DNA of 64,000 bases, from the NCBI GenBank assembly GCA_030533445.1, contig CM060069.1, positions 31,358,337 through 31,422,336 of the forward strand. The letters are read 5' to 3'. This DNA comes from Cyprinodon diabolis. Taxonomy: Eukaryota; Chordata; Actinopteri; Cyprinodontiformes; Cyprinodontidae. Shown here piece after piece: positions 1 to 11,698 of this stretch. Under the pieces are notes generated by a model. It was not told the origin of the DNA, searched no databases, and worked only from the letters and a program-made list of their open reading frames with translations. The position numbers and the translations under genes were made by a program. The first letter of the stretch is position 1; each line of letters opens with the position of its first letter.

Positions 1-350
1 CGTTACGTTCGCCATCATCCCTCTAATTGTCTGCACCTGCGCCTGGGTGCAGAAGCCTGTTAAAGCGCAGTATTTTCAGAGCCCCAAGACCATAACGTTC
101 TGAGACGCTGATTGGCCATTAAATTCACCTAGCAATAGTACATGATTGATAGATTCTCTGCAAATGTGGGGCTGTCTGATCACAGCCCCAAGACAGAAGC
201 GGTAGGAGTCTGTCTGTGGAAATCCACAAATGAATGACAGTAGGTAGGGAAATGTAGTTTATATAATTTGTTTTGTTTATAGGTACACACTCTAGAGAGT
301 AAAACTGACATTTATGAGTTAATTTCTAAAATTATATATTTTACGTTTCT

Positions 351-406
351 CTCTTCTTATCAGGGAGGGCGGTGCCCCAGCGCCCCCTATGGGCCGGCCG
401 CCACTG
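351..406. repeat. Possible hAT-type transposon end (single end)
   Basis: A GC-rich block in AT-rich surroundings ends in ...GGGCCGGCCGCCACTG, that is, CAGTGGCGGC when read inward from position 406. Fish hAT elements often end in CAGTGGCG-like sequence followed by a stretch rich in GGCGC. The opposite end and an 8-bp duplication were not found, so this is probably a truncated copy. Recognition is from memory of fish repeats only. Confidence 0.33.
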
Positions 407-1167
407 ATCGCAGCCAAAAATACTATGATTTTAATATTTGACCTTATAACCTCGCTCTGAATGAATGTAATTTGGTGCTTTGGTTTTGTTACATTCCACC
501 TAGGGTCAAACAGTGTCATTTATTTGATTAGACCTTTTAAATTCATCTGAGAATTTAGTATATTTTGGAGGCAGCAGTGCTTGTTTCCTATGTTTGTGTA
601 ATTAAAACGAATGAGATCAAAGTTCAGTTCACACAGATGAAAATGAACTAGCTCACGTTCATAGTTTACTTTTTCAAAAAATGAACAAAGTTCACAAACC
701 CTTTAATGAACTAGTCCAAGTGCATTTGGTATTTTAAGCCACAGTCCTACACAATAGAACCTTGTATTTGACCCTTTAACTGTGTGATCATAATATTTAG
801 AAAGAAATGGAAATTGGTTAATGCAGTCAAGGACAGAACTTCCCTCATTCATTGGTAGATATTTCCAAAGATAGCTCTGATGCTTAAACTTGAAGTGAAT
901 GTGGCTGATATGCAGACTTGTTTGTTAAGTCCCCGTGTGCACAGTTTGCACAAAAACTTGAGTTTTTTTTCTGTCCGAGTCTTCTTTTCTTAATTCATAA
1001 AACTCTGCCTATCACTCTGCAAAACTTGCATCAGAAATACCAGTTAGATAAGTCTGAATCGTGCAGAATAGTACTAGCAGTAGACAAGTTAATCTGTCAT
1101 GCTGTTTGCTGTAATAAGTCCCGTAAAAACCTGACTTTATCCGATTAAAAGTGAGAATGTCGCTTTT

Positions 1168-1232
1168 GTTCACATTCAAAACTGATCCGGTCAGTTCACC
1201 GTTTACGTGAACTGACCGAATATGAATGTGTT
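1168..1232. repeat. Inverted repeat with perfect 12-bp core stem
   Basis: CGGTCAGTTCAC at 1188-1199 is followed by a 7-base loop and then its exact reverse complement GTGAACTGACCG at 1207-1218. The flanks (TTCACATTCA... and ...TGAATGTGTTC) extend the stem imperfectly to about 30 bases per arm. It may be the subterminal part of a decayed MITE. Confidence 0.6.
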
Positions 1233-3250
1233 CACTGAATGCTATTCATTTGACGCATTCATGAACAACACTGGTTCTTGCCCTGCAAAAGACTGACAAA
1301 TAACCCTTTCTTTTGATATTATACCATGACAGGCTTCAGCAGCTAGACACATGAATTAAAAAGATTTAGTATAAAATGGAAAGAAAGGAATTATTCATTT
1401 GTCTTTGAGGAATACTCTGATAAAATTAATAGAATGTATGCATATAGTAAATAAACAACCTTGATTTTCATCTTTATCAGAATGCATTATTTAAAAATAT
1501 ATATAAAGCTGACAAACTGGACTAGAGTGTAAAAAAATATTGCTCCTTACAGGGAATAGAACTCTCTAAATTTTAGGAACTATTATTATGTTATTTGAGC
1601 AGTTTGTTGAAACATCTCGAAAGACGGTAAGAGAAACTGTCCCAAAATTAATACAAGCATTTAGTAAGCAGAATTGTGAGAGTTGTCTGGATGATTCAGA
1701 TAAGCAGGTTTTTGACTTTTAAGTGACTTTAGGCAATACATTACTTTAAATCCATGCACTTTCTTTTTGTTGCTCCTTGCTGAAAGCAGTCAACGTTCAA
1801 ACAAGGGCAGTCCTCTAATTTCACACAAACAAGTCATTATAAAATCAAGAAGGAGCATTTTTGAAAAGGTGCTTTTTTAAAGACATTCAGTACTGCTTTC
1901 CCTATTTTGTATTTTTTTGTGTGTGAATTGAATGAGTGAGGTCATTAACTCTGCAAGTGAAGTGATTAGCTTTATATATCAGCACATTTCATATGATGAA
2001 ACTGCTTTTATTTTGCTTGGCCTTGTTTATAAACATTTTATATGCAACATTGCTCATGCATTCATATTTCAAAATTAGTAACTTGCTCGGTCTAGAACCA
2101 AATGTTAAATCTATGTAGAGGGAGAATATGACGTTGCTGGCAAAAGCAGGACATCTTTTGTCCCACTCCAAGAAAGTGTCAGAAATGGACCAAATGCTAG
2201 GCCAGATGTAGTTAATATCAAGAAGGAGAGATAGAGAGAGAACAGGTCACTAAGTACAAGGTAAGGTTGTGTCAACCATAGTGGTCCTTGGAAAATATAT
2301 ATAGAGAGAGTGAGAGAGATTTGTGGATTGATCGAGGGGGACAGAGCCAAGGAGAACTGTTTGATCCACCATATATGAAAGGGGTGAAAGGACGTTATTA
2401 ACTTTAGTGCACTTTCTACCTCAATGTCAAGGAAGCTCCGGTTAGCTCAGTTAAGTTCTCCATAAAGGTTTATGGGAAAGAAATGCAGTTTACAGATGCT
2501 TGGTCAAAGAAGTTCAATAGAAATTTATTTTTACTTTATTTTTATATAGAAGCAAGGCCTTCTTATCCTGAACAAGCATACTGGCTGGAGGCAATCCAAA
2601 CACATTCCCAGTTTTCCAATTTTTATCATTTTTTCTGTATTTTTGCGTCCACTGGTTGAGCAAAGTTATTACTCTGTCCTAAAACCCTGTTCTTCAATTG
2701 AACTGCAAAGATCTAACCCCTCTGAACTGTTGCATTTGCATCTGCTTTTAAGCAACACCTGTATGTCAAGAATAGATCAGCTGTATGTGTAGAGTAGCAT
2801 GAAGGGATTGTAAGATTTTATACATAAGAGCTTAGTCACATAGTGGTAAATGATTTGATTATAATTGTAAATCAAAATTAAATCTCATAATTTATCAAGC
2901 TAGAGGTGTTCTAGCCACATTGACATTAAGGGATTTGAATTTGTCATAATCTGTTCAGTCAGAGGCTCTTATCAACCGCTTTTCTGAATTCAGAAGATGT
3001 AACTTACTGAGGTGAACCTGATGTAAAATAAAGTCTAATTTCTTCCCCACAGGTTCTGACTTGCCAATATTATCAAAAGCAAAAGGAATAAAAGGGAGAA
3101 TAATCGATATATGACAGCATTGAGATGAAATATTTTCTTTTTTTTTCACTTTGAGAGTTTGGAGAATTGGGAATTCAGCCTGCAGATACACATAATAACA
3201 CTCAAATGCATGTGTGGAGCATCATTAAAGATTTTTAACACATTGTATCA

Positions 3251-3295
3251 GCACACAGTAAACACACACAGGCACACACATACACACACACACAG
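3251..3295. repeat. CA-rich microsatellite
   Basis: Interrupted (CA)n tract with several ACACACAC runs, seen directly in the sequence. Confidence 0.85.
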
Positions 3296-4752
3296 TCTCA
3301 TCTCCTTGGGCAAACAACTTCACAGGCATCCAACTGGGAAAGGATCGCAATCTGTGGGGGGTCTAGAGGCAATTACCATAACTAACAGAAGACTCGGCGC
3401 GCACACAGAAAAAATCAGAAGGAAATGAGAATGAACCTACTCAATCAGAGCAGAGAGAGAATGTTAACAACACTGTTGGCGCTTATTGCGTGAAAGATTG
3501 ACAGCAAAAGATCACATATTTATCTTGCTCCATCAGCTTCGGTCCCAAGAGATCACAATGGTACAATATGTGTTTGGCTGTCACATGAGCATGTCGCTTT
3601 GTCTCCTGCCACACCATGCTGAGTTATTCACCCACTGCATCACCTCACAGAAAAGTTGTGCAATAAGTTCTGCAATAAGTTGTCAGGAGAAAGCCAATAA
3701 CCTTTTTTCCTTTTCCTCTGAAGATAGCTCTGTCATTTTGTGCTGCTTTCTGGGTGAATGTTCCAATTGCTCAGGTGGAGATGATGACAGGAGTGATGGG
3801 AGTCCGGTATTGGTGTTATCTGGCCAGGTCAGAGAAGGGAAAGCTATTACACCAGTGTTTCCTACTTTTCTGCCTGGGTGGAAAAAATTATCTATAACTG
3901 TGTCAACCATCCAGATGTGCAGTTCTGTCAGAAAAGTTTTTCATTTATTTCTTTTTGGGCTTCAACAGTCAAGTATTACACATACTTACTTTCTGTCTTT
4001 CACTTTTGTTATCTCATTATTTTACCAATTTCCTAGAGGGACTAACTTTGTAAGAAAATTCTGCTCATTATTTGATTTGATTTCCAGTTCATTAAATGTG
4101 CAAAGACAGGTAAAAGAAAAAAGTTAAAAATGTCAACCTTGAACAACACCAAAAAGGAAGGAAAGAAAACCTTCACAGGGTGAGAGGTGAGTTTTAATTT
4201 AGAATTTGATAGATACCATGGAATTGAAGCCTGAGGGGGAACTATTCAAGACCGTTAGGAGTGTGTTCCCAAACCAGGACTCAATTCCCTTACCAATTTT
4301 CAGCAACACTGCCTCAAGAGAGGTAAACATAAGTGAAGTTTCAAGCCAGTAAGAAAATGTATTAGCAGCAGGACTTTCCATCTTCCAAAACCTCTATCTT
4401 TTCACTAAGGATATTAATCGTTTTGTGCAATAAGCCAGGTAAGGGTCTGGCTAGCTTCATCTTAGTAATAAATAGATAACTAATAGTCTCTGCTTTTTAT
4501 GAACTTACTGTGCCAGTCATAGACTTGCATCTATCTATAGCCCATACTATAAGTGATGTATTTCACTAGCTCAATTTTCAATTTAAGGTGATGAAAGAAC
4601 ATACTTTAAACCATTTTAGATATGAGTTGAATACATGGTCCTTTTTAACCAAAAGCATGCACAAAAGATCAAATAAATACAAACCTTTTTTTCCAAAATA
4701 TTTGATTAGTGGTCCATAGCAAGTTGCAACAAAAAAAAAAGAAATTTTGAAG

Positions 4753-5088
4753 CCATCCATCCATCTTCTCCAGCTTACTCTGTCAGGGATGCATTGAAGC
4801 TGGTGCTGATCTATGGCAGTCTATGGTCGAGAGGCGCGGTACACCTTGGACAGGTCGCCAGACTCCCGCAGGGCAACACAGAGACACAAAACCATACATG
4901 CACACACTCATACCTAGGGAGAATTTAGAGAAGCCATTTGACCTAACAGTTATGTTTTTGGACTGTTGGTAGAAACCTGATTACCTTGAGAGAACCCAAC
5001 CATTAACAATGAAAACGTGCAAACTATGCAGTAAGACCCCGGGCCAGGAATCAAACTCAGAACCATCTTGCTGCAAGACAAGAGTGCC
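4753..5088 (-). mobile_element. RTE/Rex3-type SINE or LINE 3' fragment
   Basis: Read on the minus strand, the block starts with a GGTTC...TTGATTCCTGG segment like a tRNA B-box, continues through sequence meaning GTTTGCACGTTTTC and TCCAAAAACATAACTGTTAGGT, then GGCGACCTGTCC and GTGTACCGCGCCTCTCG, and ends in (GATG)n, visible here as CCATCCATCCATC at 4753. This order is typical of the very common fish repeats that share the (GATG)n RTE tail. The tRNA-like head is cut off near 5088. Assignment is from memory and no alignment was run. Confidence 0.7.
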
Positions 5089-6655
5089 TTCTTATGGCAT
5101 ACTTCTGTCTGGTTAGCTGACGGCTCTTCTTAGTGATAACTAAGCTCATTCAAGTTGTTTGATTCCCTGGCACAGCCTGGACTAATGTTTACAGATTTTT
5201 AATGCGGTTGAGCAACTTTAACTGGTAACTAGTCTAGTAGTATAAATTCCTTCTAGAGTTATTAGCCTGCTTTAACTGTTAAAATATTTGTTTTGATAAT
5301 TGTTTTCATCTAGTTTAGTTAATCAGAGCAAAGCTGGCATCCTTAAATGAAAGAAAGTGGATAGTTTACAGAAACAAATCAGGAATTGCCCAGGCTTAAA
5401 CCTATCCCACTAAATCATACTTGCAGTTAGGAGTGTAAGTACATATTTGAGTCTGCACGTTTAATCTTAAGCCTGTTTGGATAAAAAAAAAAAAAAACTA
5501 CAATACAAACTATAATTTATTTTAAAATTTCTGTAATGTATCTCTTTTTGACTTGCCTTAGAATATATTTCCTATGCAGCAGGATTAATTGTGACTGAAA
5601 CAGCATTGTACTCTACAAAGTCCTTTGGTAGTCAGTGTCTTTACTTTCTTCCAAATCTAAATCAAAGCTACATCTTCTACAGTACAGCAGGCCTGAAAGG
5701 GCACATGGTCTTGCAATGCTTTGTGAGTTACAGTTGACATTTCCCCGGGCAACAGCTTTTGTTTATATTGTACAAAAGTATGTCCCTGAGGGATTGCCGA
5801 ATACTCAAAAGCACAATGTAAGTGTAACAAATGTCCATCCAGGAGGAGCCAACTCTGCAAAGTCAATGAACCAATGCAATCAGCAGGGTTTATCTGAGAT
5901 AGAAAACTTTTAACAGTCCGGCCATGATATTGAATGTTTTTTTTACAGTGCCTTGAGATGCCATGTGTCGGGAATTGGTGTTTTATAAATAAACTGAGTT
6001 CCAAAAAAAAAAAAAAAATGTATTTCTTTTTTTTTTTAGCTGAAGTAATCATGCAGTGTGGTTGTTATGGTACCCTTCTGTTAGTGGTTGACATTGCACT
6101 TAAGAGTATCACTACTGCCATCCTCTGCTTTTTCTTGTGATGATTAATCCATCCACATGGGAACAACAAATTCTCTGGCAGGGGTGGCCACGTGGTCAAT
6201 GAAGTGCTAAGGAGTTGCCATATTCTTCACTGCATGACAAAAATAAGTGAATGTATATTTCGCTGTGGCACCATGATAATTGGTGGTTTATTTTACTGTG
6301 ATAAAAATTAACATTTACATTTAATTTATTATTATGTTAATATGGAAACTTTGGGTGTTAATTTCTACTTCATAGGCAATTTCTTGATGGCAAATTAGTA
6401 GGTCCCATCAAGGCTGATAATTGCAATCTGTGCTGCTGGGCCAAATTTAATCATAGAATGAGAAAAAAATGTCTCTATTATTCAACTGTATGGGTATGGT
6501 TGCATGTATATGCGTGCTTATGGGGATGTTTTACAGTAACATTAAACATTTACAGCTGTGTACTTATGTTTCAGCTTACCAAAAAAAACTTTTTGTGATT
6601 AATCTCAATAATTATCAGACAAAAATGTCTACCCTCAGTGTGGCCACAAAGGAAG
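5089..6655. other. Unassigned DNA with one LINE tail
   Basis: Apart from the LINE 3' tail at 5945-6018 and short A/T runs, nothing recognisable is present. Open frames near 5.6-6.0 kb have no recognisable product and overlap on both strands. Confidence 0.45.
5945..6018 (+). mobile_element. Non-LTR retrotransposon 3' tail with poly(A)
   Basis: ACAGTGCCTTGAGATG, then GGGAATTGGTGTTTTATAAATAAACTGAG and a run of about 15 A. The same tail occurs at 25039-25113 (GTGCCTTGAGATGACATG ... ATAGAAATAAATTGAATT). It is a widespread fish LINE 3' end; the clade was not determined. Confidence 0.6.
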
Positions 6656-6689
6656 CATTCGTACAGGGGCGCAACTACATATTTTTGAG

Positions 6690-8183
6690 GTGGATGCGAA
6701 AACACATAATCGGCGCCCCCCCCCCCACAGTAACCAATCTCGTTCAACTTTCTCTCCATTAGACAGTAAACGAAAACAGCATCCTTTGGAAAAACACCTC
6801 TTACTCTTCTCTGCTCTTGGATGTGGGCCATCAGAAACCTTCGGTGGGCCATTTTCAACCATGTAGCCTACTGCCCAAATATGTCCCCCATTTGTGTGGT
6901 AAAGGCCATTCAGATGGATCTTCTGAATAAAGCCTTGTCTCAGCACTCTCCTCTGCAGCTCTCTGCTCCTCTCCCTCTTCATCATCTGGTCCTCTATGCT
7001 CCTCTCCCTCATCTGCACCTCTCTGTTCCACATTCTCCCAATTTTCCCAAAAAAGAACACAATGAGAGATGGTCATCAGAAATTCAAACCATTATGGTAT
7101 ATAGGTTTTTGCTGCCTCCCTAATGAATTTATTCCTACCTGATGTCCTCGCTTGTCTCTTCTATCACCGACCTCATGTCTGTCTCCTTCACCACTTGTCT
7201 GTGCTGTTCTCCACAGTCATATGGTCAAAAAGCATTATAAATTAGCTGTAAAAATTACAGATCTTAATACAGTTTTTAAAAATAATGTTTAAACATTATC
7301 GATTGGGATTAAGTAGCTGTTCCCTCACTTCCACCTAATATTAGACCAACCTGTTGCTTTCCCCTGTCTGTCCTGATTCTTCCTCTGTCATCTTCTCTTC
7401 TTTCTCTCCATCCTCACAGCTGAATTAAATAAATTTTATGTTAAGTAGGGTTAAAAGATACAGCAGTCAAACCACAATAAAAATGAATATTTAAATTTGA
7501 ATGATCTTCTTGTTGGATAACAGTTACTGAGTGGACACTGCATCTGATCTGACTTATCAGATACATCACAACACCACTGTAGTGATACTGAATAAAACAT
7601 TTAAACTCAATTGTCCCCCTGCCAAAAAGGTACGTACAGTAACATGGGTCACCGAGTCTAAGGGCTATAATGACACTGGATTAATGTGTCTGATACACAC
7701 ATAAACTTGTACAACTCATCTTTAATTAAAAAAATCAATAATAAGAACTGTACATATGAGTGAATACAGTAAATTGCAGCTAAGCGTTGGACCATAGCTG
7801 GGCACTGGCCAAGACATTTTAGTTTTCCTGTGTTAATATTTCACAAGTTTTATTTTGGTCATTCTTACACTTAGTGTGTGGATATGTGTGTGTTACAGGC
7901 GTATGTATCAGATATTCCTAGAAGTACGGAACAAATCGCTTTCCTTATCGCTTTAATAGGGGACGCAACATTTAACAGCCAAATATGGGGTGACTCTGTA
8001 TCAGGCTAGCTTTATCTAACCTGAATATTTACAACCCTCCTGTCCTGTTGTCGATACTCTGACAGAACTTACCTACTGTCTTTCAACCACATTGAAAGGC
8101 TTTTTTTCATCCCGCCAACAACTTCATCCTTCTCCCTTTTTCTGCTTTGTGCCCCGGATAGTTTTGTTTTTCTGGTGCTCCAT
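6690..8183 (-). pseudogene. hAT transposase N-terminal exons (TTF-finger type), broken
   Basis: Minus-strand remnants of the 5' part of a transposase gene. The first exon begins near 8183 and carries KLSGAQSRKREKDE, resembling the SGAxxRKxRK start common in TTF-finger hAT transposases; one base shift separates the ATG frame from this frame. It ends at a good splice donor, AG|GTAAGT (exon end 8073). Acidic coding-like pieces follow near 7370-7430 and 7130-7215. The last piece, below about 7076, reads ...EDPSEWP and then, in another frame, LLSNGEKVERDWLLW, which matches the DPxxWP and NGExVERxWL(L/M)Y signature just before the TTF zinc finger. It runs into the left transposon end, so all catalytic parts are missing. 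Non-functional; family match is from memory. Confidence 0.65.
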
Positions 8184-8253
8184 CTTGCTGTTAAGTGTGC
8201 ACTACGGGTGGTAGTCGAAGATAAAAAAAAAACAAAAAAAAAACACGCCTGAG

Positions 8254-9030
8254 TAGGGCTGGGCGATAATTCAATAACGATATATATCGATCGATAGACG
8301 TGTGGCGCAATAGAAAAAAAGAGGGTCGATAAAAGTTCGTTAAAAAAGAAACGCAGTTTTCCTTCCTTCTCATTGTAGCCTAGCATGTAGGTTTATGCTA
8401 GTCGCTGCTTCCTCCCAACCAATCACAGTCGCGGACCCATGCACGTCGTCACCAAGCGCCGCCCTCTCAAACCACAACATAGAGCACATGAAGATGTCGC
8501 AGCAGGAGAGGCAGAGGAAATTGTTTCAAAGAAGGGTTTTTGTAGTTCGGCAGTCTGGCAGTATTTCGGTCATGGCAAGTCGGACAAAAAAACAAACCAC
8601 AGTCATCTGTAAAATGTGTCGGGAACCAGTGAAAACGAAGTCTGATAACACAACCAACTTTTTTTTTTATCATCTCAGCAGCTCACACCCGCAGGAGTAC
8701 GAGCTGTGTAGGCCCCGGCGCGGCTCTCCTCCGAGGAATCTTCGGTTTATTAGTTTATTCTTTGTCAGTATTTAATAACATAACCCAGGTCTCTTAAGTT
8801 ATTTTTCTTTAAAACAATTATGTTATGGTTAAAAAAGTTGGTTAAATAAAGATTTAATTCGAAGTCTGTGTTTGTGTTTTTTATTAAAATTAAATCATTT
8901 AGCAATATTATAAAAAGTCCAGGCAGAGCTGCACATAAAATATGGTTTCAAATCTTTTCAATAATTATCGATATCGATCAATATGCATTTTTTTTATCGA
9001 TAAGCTTTTTTTCTATATCGCCCAGCCCTA
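8254..9030 (+). mobile_element. Nested non-autonomous hAT, 777 bp
   Basis: Terminal inverted repeats TAGGGCTGGGCGATA (left) and TATATCGCCCAGCCCTA (right), flanked by a perfect 8-bp duplication CGCCTGAG at 8246-8253 and 9031-9038. It is inserted in the 5' untranslated part of the larger hAT that spans 6664-9309. A BED-type zinc-finger exon is kept inside; the rest of the transposase is missing. Confidence 0.92.
8470..8775 (+). pseudogene. BED zinc-finger exon of a hAT transposase
   Basis: The frame running to the stop at 8773-8775 contains VICKMCREPVKTKSDNTTN followed by FFFYHLSSSH. This is the C-x2-C ... H-x4-H pattern of a BED finger, the DNA-binding N-terminal domain of many hAT transposases; the cysteine codons are at 8608-8610 and 8617-8619. 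No dimerisation or catalytic domain follows before the right transposon end, so this is an isolated N-terminal exon in a deletion derivative. It could be translated in theory, but no host function is implied. Confidence 0.7.
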
Positions 9031-9317
9031 CGCCTGAGTGCGCCTCTTAGGGGCGCGTGCGCAAGCCACCTGTGTGGGAAGGGAGAGCGACAGGAGGAGA
9101 GGTGAAGGGGGCGCATAATCAGTGCGGGAGCATCAGAGGGGCGCATAATCAGTGCCGTCTCTCTGTTATTGATCGTTTTATGCTGTTAAATATAGAAAAT
9201 GACAACTAAAAAAATTTATTTTCTAGAGGGGTTTTTTGACGCCCCCTCGAGTGCAGCGCCCCTATGCGTTGCATGCGCGCATAAAAAAACCCCGGTTTTT
9301 GCGCCACTGCATTCGTA

Positions 9318-11623
9318 CAATGACAGACAAAAGAAAAAAGGTTCCGCAAAGAGCAGACATAGACAAATTTTCAACTTTTATTCTCATCTTTTACAGTTTA
9401 AAATTGTTTTAGTTTTGTTTGTTGCATTTTAAGATACTTAAATAAAGTGCACTATTTATCATTATTATCATTGCCATTGTTTTTTTAAATAATAATGATG
9501 ATTACATGGCTTAGAATGTTTGTTTTTTTTCACAGCCACTGTGAAACTGCCAGTAGTGCATGCAATTTGCTTATTTAAATTGGGCGTAACGGAACCGGTT
9601 TGGGTGTCTTATCAGTCGCTCATGCAATTTTATAGCTCACCCACAACACACCCACTTATTGCAAACACAATTTGGAGTTTCAGGCTAATTCAGAATCCCC
9701 AGAATCAAATAATTGTGTCATTAGCAGAACTCTGTCAAACTTGAATGTATGCTGAGGAGGTAATTTAACCATCTAATTAAGGTGTTAGAGCAGGGACCCA
9801 TCCAAATGTTGCAGAACACTTGCTATAAATTGATAGTGTTCAGTGCCAAACTACTTAAATGGGGAGCATATGGAGTTCTATGCTAGGATTGCTGGTTTTG
9901 TTTTTACTTTAAAAGAAAAAGAAAACTACCCCTTTGAACCTTTTAGCTGAAGATATACTATTTAATATTATGTTAAAAAAATACTATTTATTTAACCTTT
10001 TAGTAAACAGCAATTAACATAACATGAGGTGAGCTTACAGGTACACACTAGACTACATTTTCTGAAAATAAAAAATATGTAAAACCAAAAGAGAAATACA
10101 GCTCTCAGAAAGTAAGAAATAATATGAGATTATTGATAAAATTCCATATTGATTTTAAAATAAGAAATGTTTATGTTAAAAAATCTGTAGTATGTTTACA
10201 GAAGACACTTAAAGGAAACCTGTTCAATAATAAAGGATGTGGGAAAACACCTCCAGAGCAGGTAAACAGCCACTCAACATCAGTGCAGCTAAAGGCAGTA
10301 ACATAAATAAGCACATTATGAGAATATTAAACCTAAAAACATAATGCAACATTTTCTTGCATCTACTTAGGCATATTTAGTTACTTTCAAACAATTGTTT
10401 AAGGTTAGCAGTGTGTTAAATTAAGTCAATATGCGTAAGTAGATACAGAAAAACAGATGCATTACTTCTTTTAATGAAACAATGCAATGTGCATTTGTTT
10501 ATGCCCCAACAAGTGTGTACAACCATACTATTTGTAGCATTTTTATTTATTTCATGCATACTGTACTTTTACTTCATATAAATACTCTTTTTAAGAATCA
10601 GGCAGGAAAAGATACTAGGCAACAATCAGTGTTGGAGTAAGTACTTTACATAATGACAACAATAACTGTATTTGTTTTTCATTAAAAAACAAACATAACA
10701 TTTTTCACATATTTGTAATACCGTTACTTCAGCTAAATCAATGAGATATTTATTGTAGTGATGAGCATGGAGCTGAGATAGGCAAATGTGATACTGAGTG
10801 GCTGAGGAGCCGCAATGAATGCAGGTGTTCAGCATATCCTGAAAGCAAACTAAGAGAAGAGATAATGGCACAAAATGACTTATTCAATAACTTTGAATAT
10901 CTTCAACTCTTTCATTTATTTGCTCATTATATGCAGGGAAAAAAAATGTTATATATGTTGGACAGAAGCATCTCTAAACTGAAGAATCTCCTGCCATCTC
11001 AACAATAACAGCTACAAAAATTTTTTTTTTGTCCTATTTTGACAGCATGGCCTGGGAATATATGTACCCGAGCTTGTGACTCTGTCATGATCTCACTGAT
11101 GAGATCATGACAGAGCTAGCTGATAGCCCAACAGATTTGTTTTTTTTACAAGCAGATAATTATGACTATTATCAAAAGGTTCTGCTTGGTACTCGTAAAT
11201 TAAACTTTAATGAAAGTTATTTTGGAGTAAAATAAATACAGTTTCAAAAAAGTAAAAAAAAAGCAAAACAAAAAAAAAAAACACTGGACTTTGTTTTCCA
11301 CATCCAGGAAGCAAATTAAATACAATGTACATGGAGGGGTAGGTGAGAAAGACAGAGGGGATAAGAACTAAAGGGAGAGAGAAAGAGATAGAGACGGGAA
11401 GAGTGCATGAAACAGAGAAAACAGAGAAAATAAAACAAAACAGAAAAAGAATACACACAGTAACTCCGAGAAGTCTGCTTCCACACATGTATGAGACGAG
11501 AGGGACGGAAAACAAGAAACATAACAACAGCAACAAGAAGACAACAGACGACCAAAGTTAACTTGAAAAAAGCTTCCAGAGCAGCGGGTATCCCTAAGAT
11601 ATACATATGTGTGAAATTGAAAA

Positions 11624-11625
<2 letters not shown>
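9318..11625. other. Unassigned AT-rich DNA
   Basis: No supported gene. A perfect hairpin lies at 11080-11115. A strongly purine-rich plus strand (GGGAGAGAGAAAGAGATAGAG-like) covers about 11335-11545, immediately before the (TA)n tract; it produces long open frames on both strands that are compositional artefacts. Confidence 0.5.
11080..11115. repeat. Perfect 16-bp hairpin with 4-base loop
   Basis: CTCTGTCATGATCTCA at 11080-11095, loop CTGA, then the exact reverse complement TGAGATCATGACAGAG at 11100-11115. Confidence 0.9.

Positions 11626-11697
<72 letters not shown>
11626..11697. repeat. (TA)n microsatellite
   Basis: About 36 uninterrupted TA units. Confidence 0.98.

Positions 11698-11698
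<1 letters not shown>

Larger units (their letters stand above)
407..4752. other. Unassigned AT-rich DNA
   Basis: No gene or named repeat family could be supported here, apart from an inverted repeat near 1.2 kb and a CA-rich stretch near 3.27 kb. Between about 600 and 1272 several GAACT/AGTTC-rich segments suggest an old DNA transposon, but no ends can be paired. One plus-strand frame is open from 3486 to 4127 (first ATG near 3558). It looks like no known protein and is treated as an observation, not a gene. Confidence 0.5.
6664..9309 (-). mobile_element. hAT element, internally deleted, with nested hAT
   Basis: The left end reads CAGGGGCGCAAC and the right end reads TTTTTGCGCCACTG, giving imperfect terminal inverted repeats of CAG(G/T)GGCGCAA type. 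The 8-bp sequence CATTCGTA lies immediately outside both ends (6656-6663 and 9310-9317), which is the expected hAT target duplication. Remnants of transposase exons run on the minus strand (6690-8183), so the promoter end is at the right. A 777-bp hAT plus its own 8-bp duplication sits inside it, leaving about 1.86 kb of original element. Ends and duplications are directly visible; superfamily assignment rests on the 8-bp duplication and transposase remnants. Confidence 0.85.

Noticed and set aside
11207..11606. Overlapping hydrophobic minus-strand frames
   Set aside because: They are the complement of a purine-rich strand; composition alone keeps them open.
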